Assembly: GCA_902762855.1 (NCBI GenBank)
Contig: CACWPR010000019.1
Coordinates: forward strand, 1 to 42,467
Origin: Ruminococcus flavefaciens
GTDB lineage: Bacteria; Bacillota; Clostridia; Oscillospirales; Ruminococcaceae
Reading direction: 5' to 3'
DNA length: 42,467 bases
This document shows, piece after piece, positions 31,390-39,651 of the stretch. The notes beneath the pieces were generated by a model. The model was not told the origin of the DNA. It searched no databases and saw nothing but the letters and a program-made list of their open reading frames with translations. The translations under genes and the position numbers were made by a program. Positions within the stretch are counted from its first letter, which is position 1. Every line of letters begins with the position of its first letter.

Positions 31390-31605
31390 TCAGAAGTAGA
31401 ATACTTCCTCGAACTTCTTGCCCAGAGCTATGCAGAGTATCAGCGCCAGCTTGGCTGTTGGCTGGTACTGTCCGGTCTCAATGGAGCTGATAGTGTTTCT
31501 CGACACTCCTGCCATTTCAGCAAGCTGTGCCTGAGACATTTTCTGCTCCTGCCGTATCCTTTTGAGGTCGTTCCTCAGAACGAGTTTGTCATCCAAAGCA
31601 TCCAC
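31390..31605 (-). CDS. small XRE-family regulator
   Basis: This is a compact Cro/C1-type helix-turn-helix protein of about 70 aa consisting of little more than the DNA-binding domain (LRNDLKRIRQEQKMSQAQLA, VSRNTISSIETGQYQP, ending ALGKKFEEVFYF). Such small proteins are common in Clostridia next to membrane proteins of the DUF6442 kind. The exact start is uncertain: GTG at 31605 (one base after the upstream stop), TTG at 31596, or an ATG further upstream overlapping the previous gene. It is the second gene of a two-gene operon whose promoter contains an inverted repeat probably bound by this protein. Confidence 0.85.
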   Translation of the reverse strand: MDALDDKLVLRNDLKRIRQEQKMSQAQLAEMAGVSRNTISSIETGQYQPTAKLALILCIALGKKFEEVFYF

Positions 31606-31606
31606 C

Positions 31607-31924
31607 TTACTTTCCGCTGATGAACTGTACAACTGCGAGAACTGCACAGCTGAGATTTATGAGAGCTATCACAGCGTAGGAGAGCTTTTTCCACTTTGCT
31701 GCTCTGTAGACTGATGCACCGAAGGCGGCAGTGAACACTGTGGCCGCAATATCGTTTATGGACTCTTCTCTGTAGAGTCTTATCATAGAAATGACCAACA
31801 TCATTCCCATTGCAGCCATGAATGCCCAGTAGAAGGAGCGGTCGAACTGAGAGTGCTCCATTTCGTCCATTTTTCTCTCAGATGATTCACGCTGAGCTCT
31901 TTTAAGTATTTCTTCCCTTGTCAT
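31607..31924 (-). CDS. small membrane protein, DUF6442-like, 105 aa
   Basis: The protein has a charged N-terminus (MTREEILKRAQRESSERKMD) followed by three or four membrane helices (FYWAFMAAMGMMLVISMI, IAATVFTAAFGASVYRAA, LSYAVIALINLSCAVLAVVQ). The N-terminal pattern and the pairing with a mini-XRE regulator match the DUF6442 type of Clostridia proteins, as far as I can judge without a search. Function is unknown. GAAAGAGG precedes the ATG. The downstream XRE gene starts at the stop codon, so both are co-expressed from the promoter at 32002-32030. Confidence 0.75.
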   Translation of the reverse strand: MTREEILKRAQRESSERKMDEMEHSQFDRSFYWAFMAAMGMMLVISMIRLYREESINDIAATVFTAAFGASVYRAAKWKKLSYAVIALINLSCAVLAVVQFISGK

Positions 31925-31969
31925 AATTGATTACCTCTTTCCTATATCATGCAGATGAGCCGGCTGCTT

Positions 31970-32053
31970 TGCCAAGCAGACTTTGCATCTCTGCTGGACT
32001 TAGTATACCACTGCCAAGTGAACTTGTCAAGAGTCTGCCAAGGAAACTTTGCA
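31970..32053. promoter_or_regulatory. three TGCCAAG-N4-CTTTGCA-type operator sites
   Basis: Inverted-repeat sites at 31970-31987 (TGCCAAGCAGACTTTGCA), 32012-32029 (TGCCAAGTGAACTTGTCA) and 32036-32053 (TGCCAAGGAAACTTTGCA). The middle one occupies the -35/-10 spacer of the small XRE operon promoter. The likely ligand is the XRE protein encoded downstream, giving autoregulation. Confidence 0.65.
32002..32030 (-). promoter_or_regulatory. promoter of the DUF6442-like/XRE operon
   Basis: Minus strand TTGACA (32030 to 32025), 17-bp spacer, TATACT (32007 to 32002). Confidence 0.8.
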
Positions 32054-32299
32054 ACATTGTATACCTGCACAAAAACCGGACCGTCATTTTGTGAGGTTCT
32101 GACAAAGTTCAGCTTTATCTGATTTTTATTGCCCAAAATAGCAATAAAATTATAATCTGATAATTAAATAATTTCGGATTTTGTGACTTTCTATAAATTT
32201 GCACAACATTATTGGTATATATTTAATAAATCTGAAAAGCAAACAAATTAAAGGATTCAAATTAAAAATAAAATTTATATCAATATTGCCCTGACATCC

Positions 32300-32328
32300 T
32301 TGACAATATCAAATAAATTTGATATACT
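32300..32328 (+). promoter_or_regulatory. promoter of the carbohydrate uptake operon, palindrome in spacer
   Basis: TTGACA (32300-32305), 17-bp spacer, TATACT (32323-32328). A perfect palindrome, ATATCAAAT and ATTTGATAT around AA (32306-32325), fills the spacer and enters the -10 box. The region upstream (32055-32299) is AT-rich and I see no gene in it. Confidence 0.75.
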
Positions 32329-32334
32329 TAGTGA

Positions 32335-32592
32335 GAAGGATTTATGCAGTTTGGCAAGACTGCATACTGCCCGCCGGACTTAAAAGGCAAAAGTCACGGA
32401 GGCAAATTTATGAACGTGTAGGCATAGGCAGCCTGAGTTCGTGGAAATTGATTTTGCAGGAGTCTTTGGCTTTGCTGCTTTTCCGCTGCGGTACCCTCTC
32501 AAAACCGGGCGGAGAATGCGGTGTATTTTCTATGCCCTGACGTAAGGATAGACCGTTTTTCGGAATTCTCCGTGTTTAGGGTCTTTTTGTCG
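32335..32592 (+). ncRNA. structured leader RNA ending in an intrinsic terminator
   Basis: The transcript from the 32300 promoter would run about 255 nt before a terminator hairpin (AGACC at 32550, GGTCT ending 32584, inner CGGA/TCCG, then TTTTT). It contains at least two clear hairpins, ATGCAG/CTGCAT (32344-32365) and nested GAAC-AGGC/GCCT-GTTC (32412-32440), and GC-rich segments that can pair further. It lies directly before the solute-binding protein gene. I could not match it to c-di-GMP, T-box, cobalamin, TPP, SAM, glycine or 6S signatures. It is either an unassigned riboswitch/attenuator or a stand-alone small RNA. Confidence 0.5.
32550..32592 (+). terminator. attenuator-like terminator before the solute-binding protein gene
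   Basis: The hairpin with arms AGACC and GGTCT, inner stem CGGA/TCCG and a five-T tail lies 43 bp before the start codon, downstream of the operon promoter. Expression of the operon therefore needs readthrough or antitermination. Confidence 0.6.
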
Positions 32593-32634
32593 TATCTGAA
32601 AATATTTCACGCTTTGCGGGAAAGGTGGATATAT

Positions 32635-35592
32635 GTGAATGTAAAAAAATTATGCAGGAGCCTGACTGCCGGTATCATGTCCCTTGTGGTGACCGCAGGC
32701 CCCGGAGGCTTTCTGAATGCCTTTGCGGCTCAGGACGATGCCGATGAGGAGTACGTCCCCTCAGCCGGTACCCTCGCTGCCATGAAGGAGGACTACTATA
32801 CTATAGAGCCTATAGACCCGGACCTCCTGTCTTTCAGCGACTATTATGATATTCATTCCGGAGATAAGCGTCCGGATAAGTCCGTCACTGTCATGGGTAC
32901 GGACTACTCATCCTGTGACGGCGAGTTCGTTACAGGTCCCTATACCGCCGACGGTGTCACCAAGGACGACGTCCTCATCTGGGAGGGCAGCGGCGGCAAG
33001 GTCTCATACGAAATAGACGTTGAGGAGTCAGGTCTTTACTGCCTGAATATCACCTACTGCGGACTCATCTCCAACAGCTCATCTATCGAGCTCTCCATGG
33101 AGATAGACGGCGAACTGCCCTATGATACCGCATCCCGACTCACTCTGAACAGAGTATGGGTCAACGAGCAGGAGATATACAAGGACTCCCGTGGAAATCA
33201 GGTAAGACCTTCGCAGATACAGAAGGAGATGTGGCAGACCTGCTGGGCAGGAGATGTTGACGGACTTTTCAGCCAGCCTCTGTTCTTCTATCTTGAAGAG
33301 GGCGAGCACGAGGTGACCTTCTCCTCCGAGCGGGCACAGGTTGCTGTCGAGAGCTTTACCTTTGCAAACCCTGAGGAGCTCCCGGATTACAGCCAGTACA
33401 GTTCTTCAATAAAGACTCCTGTCACCGTGGACAGTACCCCATCACGGCTCTTCCGCATAGAGGGTGAGAACGCTGTGTACAAGTCGGACTCCACTCTCTA
33501 TCCTACATATGATAATACCAACTACCTGATGTCTCCCTCAGACCCCAGGAAGGTAGTTTACAATACCCTCGGAAGCGGCAACTGGCAGAAGGCTCTCCAG
33601 TCCGTCACATGGGTCATCCCAAAGGAGGACATCGGCAATGACGGCTGGTATAAAATAGGTATCAAGTCCCGTCAGAACCAGATGAGAGGATTTTACTCCA
33701 ACCGCCGCATCTACATCGACGGCCAGGTCCCCTGCAAGGAAATGGACCAGCTCAGGTTCTACTACGACAATGACTGGGACGTTGCAAGTCCCAAGGCAGA
33801 TGGTGACTATATATATGTATACCTCGATGCCTCCGTAGACCACACCATAACCCTTGAAGCCGTTCCCGGCGAGATAGGCGACTCCCTCCGGAAGCTGGAG
33901 GACGTGGTAGCGGACCTGAACACCTACTACCGCAAGGTGCTCATGATAACAGGCCCTGCACCGGACCAGTACACCGACTACTACGTTCACGAGAAGATAC
34001 CGGAGCTGGTGGATGAGTTTGACAGGCTCTCAAAGGAGCTGAAACAGATACAGGACGAGATAGAGGACCTCTCCGGCTCAGCCGGCTCAGAGGCCGCCGC
34101 TCTCGAAACCATGACGGTCATCCTTGACAAGTGCGTTGACAAGCCTCTGAAGATACCGTCATACCTCTCACAGATAAAGGACAATATCACATCTATTTCC
34201 TCATGGATGAGAGACTACCGTGACCAGCCCCTTGAAGTGGACTACATCGAGTTCGCCTCAAAGGACAAGGACTTCACAAGCTGCAAGAAAAAGCTGAGCA
34301 AGTCCATAAAGTTCGGCTGGGATGCCTTCATAGGCTCCTTCTTCGAGGACTACACCACCCTCTCAGACGTTACCGGCGAGGACGCTATAAACGTCTGGGT
34401 ATCACTGGGCCGTGACCAGGCTCAGGTAGTAAAGGAAATGGCCGAGAACCAGTTCATGCAGGAGTACGGCATACCAATATCCGTCAACCTCGTTGTGGGC
34501 GGTGTCGTTGAGGCTACTCTTGCCGGAAAGGGCCCTGACGTAGCTCTGTTCCTGGGAGGAGAATTCCCCGTGAACCTGGCCTGCCGTGACCTGTTGGTAG
34601 ACCTGAAGCAATTCGACGACTTCGATGAAGTCACCCAGAGGTTCCAGCAGAACGCTACGACACAGTACTCCTACAACGGCGGCTGCTACGGCCTGCCGAT
34701 AAGTCAGACCTGGCCGATGATGTTCTACAGGACGGACGTCCTTACCGAGCTGGGCTACGACCAGCCTCCGGAGACCTGGGACGACCTCATAGATATGCTC
34801 CCGGCTATCCAGAGAAACTACATGAACGTGGGACTCATCCTCCCGCCTACAAATATCTCACCTGCCACCGAGGCCGGACATACCTTTGCTATGCTCCTCC
34901 TCCAGAAGGGTGTGAACTACTACAACGACGCACAGACACGTTCAAACTTCGATTCCATAGAGGCAGTCCAGGCCTTCGAGCAGTGGACCGACTTCTACAC
35001 CAAGTACAGCTTCGTTCAGACCTACGACGCATTCAGCCGTTTCAGAACAGGCGAGTACCCCATAGTAATTGCCAACTACACATTCTTCAACCAGCTCTCA
35101 GTTGCATCACCTGAGATAAAGGGACTCTGGAACTTCTGCCAGGTGCCCGGAACAGTCCGTGAGGACGGCACAGTCTCACACGCTGCCAACTCCTCAGGCG
35201 CAGGTGCTGTCATCTTCAAGAAGGTGGGCAATAAAGAGAATGCATGGAAGTTCATCAAGTGGTTCACCGAGACCGAGACCCAGGTGCAGTACGGTACCCA
35301 GATAGAGGGACTCCTGGGAACTATGGGACGCTTCGACACAGCAAACCTTGAAGCTCTGGGACAGCTCTCATGGTCCAACGACCAGATAGCCCGTCTGAGA
35401 GACCAGCAGGAGGAGCTTGTGGAGATACCTGTCATCCCCTCATCCTATGCAGTAACAAGAAATATCATGAACGCATTCCGTGAGACAGTAAACGAGCTCC
35501 AGAATCCCCGTGATACACTTATCTGGTACAACCGTGACATCAACGACGAGATAACCAGAAAGCGTGAGAACCTTGGACTCAGCACTGATTAA
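32635..35592 (+). CDS. very large secreted solute-binding protein with N-terminal beta modules
   Basis: The 985-aa protein is twice the usual size of a family 1 solute-binding protein. A signal peptide (LTAGIMSLVVTAGPGGFLNA) is followed by two beta-rich, carbohydrate-binding-like modules at about 90-240 and 275-440. A helical, coiled-coil-like segment covers about 445-560. The solute-binding domain runs from about 583 to 985 (INVWVSLGRDQAQVVKEMAE, GPDVALFLGGEFPVN, YGLPISQTWPMMFYRTDVL, AWKFIKWFTETETQVQYG). No lipobox Cys is present, unlike most Gram-positive binding proteins. I place the start at the GTG at 32635 because AAGGTGG precedes it. It feeds the two permeases that follow. The ligand is probably an oligosaccharide, inferred from the modules and permeases. 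Confidence 0.88.
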   Translation: MNVKKLCRSLTAGIMSLVVTAGPGGFLNAFAAQDDADEEYVPSAGTLAAMKEDYYTIEPIDPDLLSFSDYYDIHSGDKRPDKSVTVMGTDYSSCDGEFVTGPYTADGVTKDDVLIWEGSGGKVSYEIDVEESGLYCLNITYCGLISNSSSIELSMEIDGELPYDTASRLTLNRVWVNEQEIYKDSRGNQVRPSQIQKEMWQTCWAGDVDGLFSQPLFFYLEEGEHEVTFSSERAQVAVESFTFANPEELPDYSQYSSSIKTPVTVDSTPSRLFRIEGENAVYKSDSTLYPTYDNTNYLMSPSDPRKVVYNTLGSGNWQKALQSVTWVIPKEDIGNDGWYKIGIKSRQNQMRGFYSNRRIYIDGQVPCKEMDQLRFYYDNDWDVASPKADGDYIYVYLDASVDHTITLEAVPGEIGDSLRKLEDVVADLNTYYRKVLMITGPAPDQYTDYYVHEKIPELVDEFDRLSKELKQIQDEIEDLSGSAGSEAAALETMTVILDKCVDKPLKIPSYLSQIKDNITSISSWMRDYRDQPLEVDYIEFASKDKDFTSCKKKLSKSIKFGWDAFIGSFFEDYTTLSDVTGEDAINVWVSLGRDQAQVVKEMAENQFMQEYGIPISVNLVVGGVVEATLAGKGPDVALFLGGEFPVNLACRDLLVDLKQFDDFDEVTQRFQQNATTQYSYNGGCYGLPISQTWPMMFYRTDVLTELGYDQPPETWDDLIDMLPAIQRNYMNVGLILPPTNISPATEAGHTFAMLLLQKGVNYYNDAQTRSNFDSIEAVQAFEQWTDFYTKYSFVQTYDAFSRFRTGEYPIVIANYTFFNQLSVASPEIKGLWNFCQVPGTVREDGTVSHAANSSGAGAVIFKKVGNKENAWKFIKWFTETETQVQYGTQIEGLLGTMGRFDTANLEALGQLSWSNDQIARLRDQQEELVEIPVIPSSYAVTRNIMNAFRETVNELQNPRDTLIWYNRDINDEITRKRENLGLSTD

Positions 35593-35610
35593 AGAAAGGA
35601 GGTAATGCAT

Positions 35611-36552
35611 TTGGCACAGATAAAAGCCGAGGACATCGGCAAAAAGACCAAAAAGGAAGAACGTGCGATGATGTGGCGTTCCATGAAACAGAACAAGGCC
35701 TGCTATGCTATGCTTGCCCCCTTTATGATATTCTTTATCATATTCACGGTGGTGCCTGTTGTAATGTCCCTGCCTATGGGCTTCACGGACTTCAACATGG
35801 CACAGGCTCCCAAGTACATCGGACTTTCAAACTATACCACCCTTTTCCTCTCGGATAAGATATTCATCAAGTCCATAAGGGTGACAATAGTATTTGCACT
35901 GTTCACCGGACCTGTCAGCTACATCCTCTGTTTCCTGCTGGCATGGCTCATCAACGAGCTCCATCCGAAGCTCAAGACAGTTTTCACCCTCATATTCTAC
36001 GCTCCCTCAATGGCTAACGTATACACAGTATGGCAGCTCATTTTCAGCGGAGATATGAACGGCTACATCAACTCGTTCCTCATCAATCTGGGACTTATAA
36101 ATTCACCTATCCAGTGGCTCACCGATGCGAAGTACGTTCTGGGAGTCACCATAGTAGTACAGCTCTGGATATCACTGGGAGCCGGATTCCTTGCTCTCCG
36201 TGCAGGATTCCAGAACATCGACCGCTCTATGTATGAGGCCGGCGCTATCGAGGGCATCCGCACCCGCTGGCAGGAGCTCATATATATAGTTATCCCTTCC
36301 ATGGGACCCCAGCTCATGTTCGCAGCGGTAATGCAGATAGTAAGCTCATTCACCGCCGGCACAGTTGCACAGAACCTGGTGGGATTCCCCAGCACAGACT
36401 ACAAGGCACATACGATAATGACCCATGCCTACGACTACGGCTGGGTAAGGTATGAAATGGGATATGCCTCAGCCATATGTATGATACTGTTCGTGGTCAT
36501 GTACGCCCTGAACAAGCTCATCAGCCGGCTGCTGAGCAAATACATGGACTAA
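35611..36552 (+). CDS. carbohydrate ABC permease (MalF/UgpA type)
   Basis: This membrane subunit of about 313 aa has six helices (AMLAPFMIFFIIFTVVPVVM, VTIVFALFTGPVSYILCFLL and others). The cytoplasmic EAA loop EAGAIEGIRTRWQELIYIVI touches the ATPase. It is the first of the permease pair and would form a heterodimer with the next product. I prefer a TTG start at 35611 because AGGAGG lies 8 nt upstream of it; the ATG at 35605 is only 2 nt from that site. It follows the binding-protein gene by 18 bp and is 12 bp before the second permease. No ATPase gene is in the cluster. Confidence 0.93.
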   Translation: MAQIKAEDIGKKTKKEERAMMWRSMKQNKACYAMLAPFMIFFIIFTVVPVVMSLPMGFTDFNMAQAPKYIGLSNYTTLFLSDKIFIKSIRVTIVFALFTGPVSYILCFLLAWLINELHPKLKTVFTLIFYAPSMANVYTVWQLIFSGDMNGYINSFLINLGLINSPIQWLTDAKYVLGVTIVVQLWISLGAGFLALRAGFQNIDRSMYEAGAIEGIRTRWQELIYIVIPSMGPQLMFAAVMQIVSSFTAGTVAQNLVGFPSTDYKAHTIMTHAYDYGWVRYEMGYASAICMILFVVMYALNKLISRLLSKYMD

Positions 36553-36564
36553 GGAGGCGCTTCA

Positions 36565-37443
36565 ATGGCACAAGTGAATACTGCAAAGCTGAAAGCGTCG
36601 AACAAGCAGGCCGGAAGAAAGATAGGCGGAACTGTAGCTATATTCCTCTTCCTTACTATCCTCGGACTGTTCATGGTGCTTCCCATTTACCTCACCATAG
36701 TAATGTCCATAAAGCCTGTGGAGGAGCTGTTCATCTTCCCTCCCAAGCTCTATGCCATAAGGCCTACGCTGGATAACTTCAGCGATATGTTTGCGACTCT
36801 TCACCAGAACCGTGTACCTTTTTCAAGATACGTGTTCAACAGCATCTTCGTTACCGCCACGGTAACCATAGCACAGTGCGTGTTCGCCTCAATGGCAGCC
36901 TTCGTACTGGCAAAATGCCGTTTCCCCGGCAGCAGGATAATCAACAGCATAATCGTAGTTGCACTGCTCTACCAGAGCAACGTAATCTACATCATGCAGT
37001 ACATAGTAATGGCAAAGCTCCACATGATAGACACCTACTGGGCTCTGATACTTCCCTCCATAGCTTCACCTATGGGACTCTTCCTCATGAGGCAGTCCAT
37101 AGGTCAGGTGCCTGACGCAATGATAGAGGCCGCAAAGGTTGACGGTGCAGGACTCTTCCGCATCTGCTGGCAGATAGTTATGCCCAACCAGAAGCCGGCT
37201 CTCATGACCCTCATAATCTTTGCATTCCAGGCAGCATGGAACATCCAGACCGGTACAGTCGTTTTCCAGGAGCAGTACAAGACGCTCCCAACAGTAGTAA
37301 CACAGGCAGCGTCCTCAGGACTTGCGAGAGCAGGCGTGGCTATGGCGGCAGCCGTATTCATGCTCATCCCGCCTATCGTCGTATTCATGATAGCTCAGAA
37401 GAACGTCATAGAGACTATGGCACATTCCGGCATCAAGGACTAA
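36565..37443 (+). CDS. carbohydrate ABC permease (MalG/UgpE type)
   Basis: The 292-aa membrane subunit has six helices (VAIFLFLTILGLFMVLPIYL at the start, ASMAAFVLAKC, IVVALLYQSNVIYIMQYIV and so on). The EAA loop is EAAKVDGAGLFRICWQIVMP. It pairs with the upstream permease to form the sugar channel. GGAGG precedes the ATG (AAGGAGGCGCTTCA). The sequence QAAWNIQTGTVVFQEQYKTL toward the end is typical of MalG-like subunits. It is followed by the NHL-repeat gene after 12 bp. A shared multi-operon ATPase of the MsmK type elsewhere in the genome would have to power it. Confidence 0.93.
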   Translation: MAQVNTAKLKASNKQAGRKIGGTVAIFLFLTILGLFMVLPIYLTIVMSIKPVEELFIFPPKLYAIRPTLDNFSDMFATLHQNRVPFSRYVFNSIFVTATVTIAQCVFASMAAFVLAKCRFPGSRIINSIIVVALLYQSNVIYIMQYIVMAKLHMIDTYWALILPSIASPMGLFLMRQSIGQVPDAMIEAAKVDGAGLFRICWQIVMPNQKPALMTLIIFAFQAAWNIQTGTVVFQEQYKTLPTVVTQAASSGLARAGVAMAAAVFMLIPPIVVFMIAQKNVIETMAHSGIKD

Positions 37444-37455
37444 GAGGCAGAAAGG

Positions 37456-38997
37456 ATGAAGAAAGTGAAAAAAAGAGCTAAGCTGTTGCCGCTGATATTC
37501 TCCGGAGCCCTTTTCTGCGGAGCGGTGCTTCCGCTGGCCGCATCTGCCGGTGAGCCCTACGACGTTTACAACTACGACCGCTGGGGTGAGGCGATACCCT
37601 CACAGGCAGGCTATATAGCTGAGAAAAGCGTATCAGGCTATGACCTTGGCATCGGTCCTATGGACGCTCCCAGCGACATTTTCTGCGACCACGAAAAGAA
37701 CTTCTATATCGTTGACAGCGGAAATAACCGCATCATAGCAGTAAACAGCGATTTTGACCAGGTGATAAGGGTCTATGACAGGTTCACCATGCCCGACGGC
37801 TCGGAAACTACCCTCAAAAAGCCTATGGGAATATACATATCAGCGGAAAATGACTATATGTATATCGCTGACAACGAAAATTCGAGAGTGCTCATCTCCG
37901 ACAAGGACGGAAACGTCATCAGCGAGATAAAGAAGCCTGCCTCCGAGGTCTATGACCAGAAGCGAACCTTCCTCCCGCAGAGGGTGGTAGCCGATAAGGC
38001 AGGCAATGTCTACGTGGTGCTCAACAACATCACCACCGGTGCCGCAATGTTCTCCCCGGACGGCGAGTTCACCGGATTCTACGGCGCAAACAGAGTACAG
38101 CCTACTGCTGAGATAGTAGGCAACTATATAAAGAACCTCTTCGTTTCAGAGGAGAAGAAGGCCCGGAAGGCCAGAAACGTCCCTACCGGAATAACCAGCT
38201 TCGACATCGACGGTGACTTCATCTTTACCTGTACCCAGTCATCAACACAGACTACAGATACCGTGAAGAAGCTCAATGCCGCCGGAAACAACATTTTCGC
38301 AAATCTGGAGCTCACCTTCGGAGACTACACCCCCATGTATGACACTTCCTCGAATGTGGTGCTCCAGCCGGCCATAGTCGATATAGACATCGCTGAGGAC
38401 GGCAACATAAACTGCCTTGACTACACCACCGGAAGGATATTCCAGTACGACGAGGACTGCAACCTGCTGTTCATCGTAGGTACAAAGGCCAAGCAGCTCG
38501 GAGGCTTCGACTCCGTTGCGGCTCTGGAGTCAATGGGCAGCAACCTTTACGTTGTGGACTCCGGTAAGGACACGGTGACTGTATTCACAGAGACCTCCTT
38601 CGGAGAGATAGTCCACGAGGCTACAGCAAAGTACAACGCAGGCTACTACGAGGAGGCACTGGGGCCGTGGTATGAGGTGCTCAAAAGAGACGGAAACTAC
38701 CGCCGTGCATATATCGGAGTTGCCTCTGCCCTGCTGAGAAAGGGCGACTACAAGGGAGCCATGAAGTACGCAAAGCTGGCGGATGCTCCCGCTATCTACA
38801 ACCGTGCCTTCGAGGGCTACCGAATGGAGTTCCTGAAGAAGAACTTCGCAAAGATGTTCGCAGTTGTGGCTGCACTTATAGTAGTCCTGTTCGTAACCGG
38901 ACGCAAACGCAAAAAGAAACGTCTTGCCGAGGCGGCAGCTCTTGCTGAGCAGCTTGCCAGAGACGAGGCAGACCGCAAGAAGAAGGAGGAGGGCTGA
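37456..38997 (+). CDS. secreted NHL-repeat/TPR protein anchored by a C-terminal membrane helix
   Basis: The 513-aa protein has a signal peptide (LLPLIFSGALFCGAVLPLAA). An NHL/beta-propeller region at about 65-385 shows recurring segments such as FYIVDSGNNRIIAVNSDFD, MYIADNENSRVLIS, VYVVLNNITTGAA and LYVVDSGKDTVTVF. A short TPR-like stretch follows (about 390-450, AKYNAGYYEEALGPWYEVLK). A membrane helix at about 468-485 (MFAVVAALIVVLFVTGRKRK) leads to a basic, charged cytoplasmic tail. The propeller faces the outside and may bind glycans or proteins on the transporter. It sits between the permease genes and the Yip1 gene, so a role as a transporter accessory or docking scaffold is likely but not proven. 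Confidence 0.88.
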   Translation: MKKVKKRAKLLPLIFSGALFCGAVLPLAASAGEPYDVYNYDRWGEAIPSQAGYIAEKSVSGYDLGIGPMDAPSDIFCDHEKNFYIVDSGNNRIIAVNSDFDQVIRVYDRFTMPDGSETTLKKPMGIYISAENDYMYIADNENSRVLISDKDGNVISEIKKPASEVYDQKRTFLPQRVVADKAGNVYVVLNNITTGAAMFSPDGEFTGFYGANRVQPTAEIVGNYIKNLFVSEEKKARKARNVPTGITSFDIDGDFIFTCTQSSTQTTDTVKKLNAAGNNIFANLELTFGDYTPMYDTSSNVVLQPAIVDIDIAEDGNINCLDYTTGRIFQYDEDCNLLFIVGTKAKQLGGFDSVAALESMGSNLYVVDSGKDTVTVFTETSFGEIVHEATAKYNAGYYEEALGPWYEVLKRDGNYRRAYIGVASALLRKGDYKGAMKYAKLADAPAIYNRAFEGYRMEFLKKNFAKMFAVVAALIVVLFVTGRKRKKKRLAEAAALAEQLARDEADRKKKEEG

Positions 38998-39002
38998 GCC
39001 TT

Positions 39003-39632
39003 ATGATGGACCTTACTCAGAGGGAATGGGTGAAACACGCTGTCACTCATCCTATAGAAGGCTTCGAGGATATGCGCTGGAAGAAGTCCGGCTCTGTTAA
39101 GATAGCATTCCTTATCGTGTTCCTCCTGTTCGTTGCACAGATATTCGACGGAAGACTCTACGGCTTCCAGTTCGGAGTCGCCTACGACAAGACCTTCAAT
39201 ATCATCCCCTATATCGTAAAGAGCGTTGTGCTCTTCGCCGCATGGGTCATCGGAAACTGGTCCGTTTGTACTCTCCTTGACGGCGAGGGCACAGTAAAGA
39301 ACATATGCATCTACAGTGCATATGCCCTTATACCCTACATCGCACAGCTCTTCATAAACGTACTTCTCTCCCATGTCCTCATAAGGGACGAGATGGTGTT
39401 CATGACGGCTATCCAGATAATCGGAGTGGGGTGGTCGGTAGTACTGCTGTTCTCGGCTATCAAGTCGGTGCACCAGTACTCCTTTGGAAAGACTGTATTC
39501 GCAATAATCCTTACCATAGTGGCAATGCTGATAATGCTGTTCCTGCTGGTACTGTTCATGTCACTGATACAGCAGATATGGATATTCATTTCCACTATCT
39601 ACACTGAGATATCCTACAGGCTGAGAGTCTGA
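39003..39632 (+). CDS. Yip1-family membrane protein
   Basis: The 209-aa polytopic protein has a short cytoplasmic N-terminus (VKHAVTHPIEGFEDMRWKKS), a hallmark of bacterial Yip1-domain proteins, followed by five helices (VKIAFLIVFLLFVAQIF, IPYIVKSVVLFAAWVIGNW, YSAYALIPYIAQLFINVLL, IQIIGVGWSVVLLFSAIK, VFAIILTIVAMLIMLFLLVL). No enzymatic motif is seen. Such proteins recur in Clostridia clusters next to sugar permeases and DUF5696 proteins, but their job is not known. It starts 5 bp after the NHL gene and is probably translated from the same transcript, with an overlapping GAGGGCTGAGCC region serving as ribosome site. Confidence 0.85.
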   Translation: MMDLTQREWVKHAVTHPIEGFEDMRWKKSGSVKIAFLIVFLLFVAQIFDGRLYGFQFGVAYDKTFNIIPYIVKSVVLFAAWVIGNWSVCTLLDGEGTVKNICIYSAYALIPYIAQLFINVLLSHVLIRDEMVFMTAIQIIGVGWSVVLLFSAIKSVHQYSFGKTVFAIILTIVAMLIMLFLLVLFMSLIQQIWIFISTIYTEISYRLRV

Positions 39633-39651
39633 TGAAACGGCGGTGATACTA

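Noticed and set aside
31942-32136. 64-aa minus-strand reading frame
   Set aside because: It covers the promoter and three operator-like repeats of the small XRE operon, and has no ribosome site or recognisable domain.
32335-32592. assignment of the leader as a c-di-GMP-I riboswitch or 6S RNA
   Set aside because: A GGCAAA word is present, but the GACGCAAAGC core of the c-di-GMP-I class and the long closed stem of 6S RNA are not.
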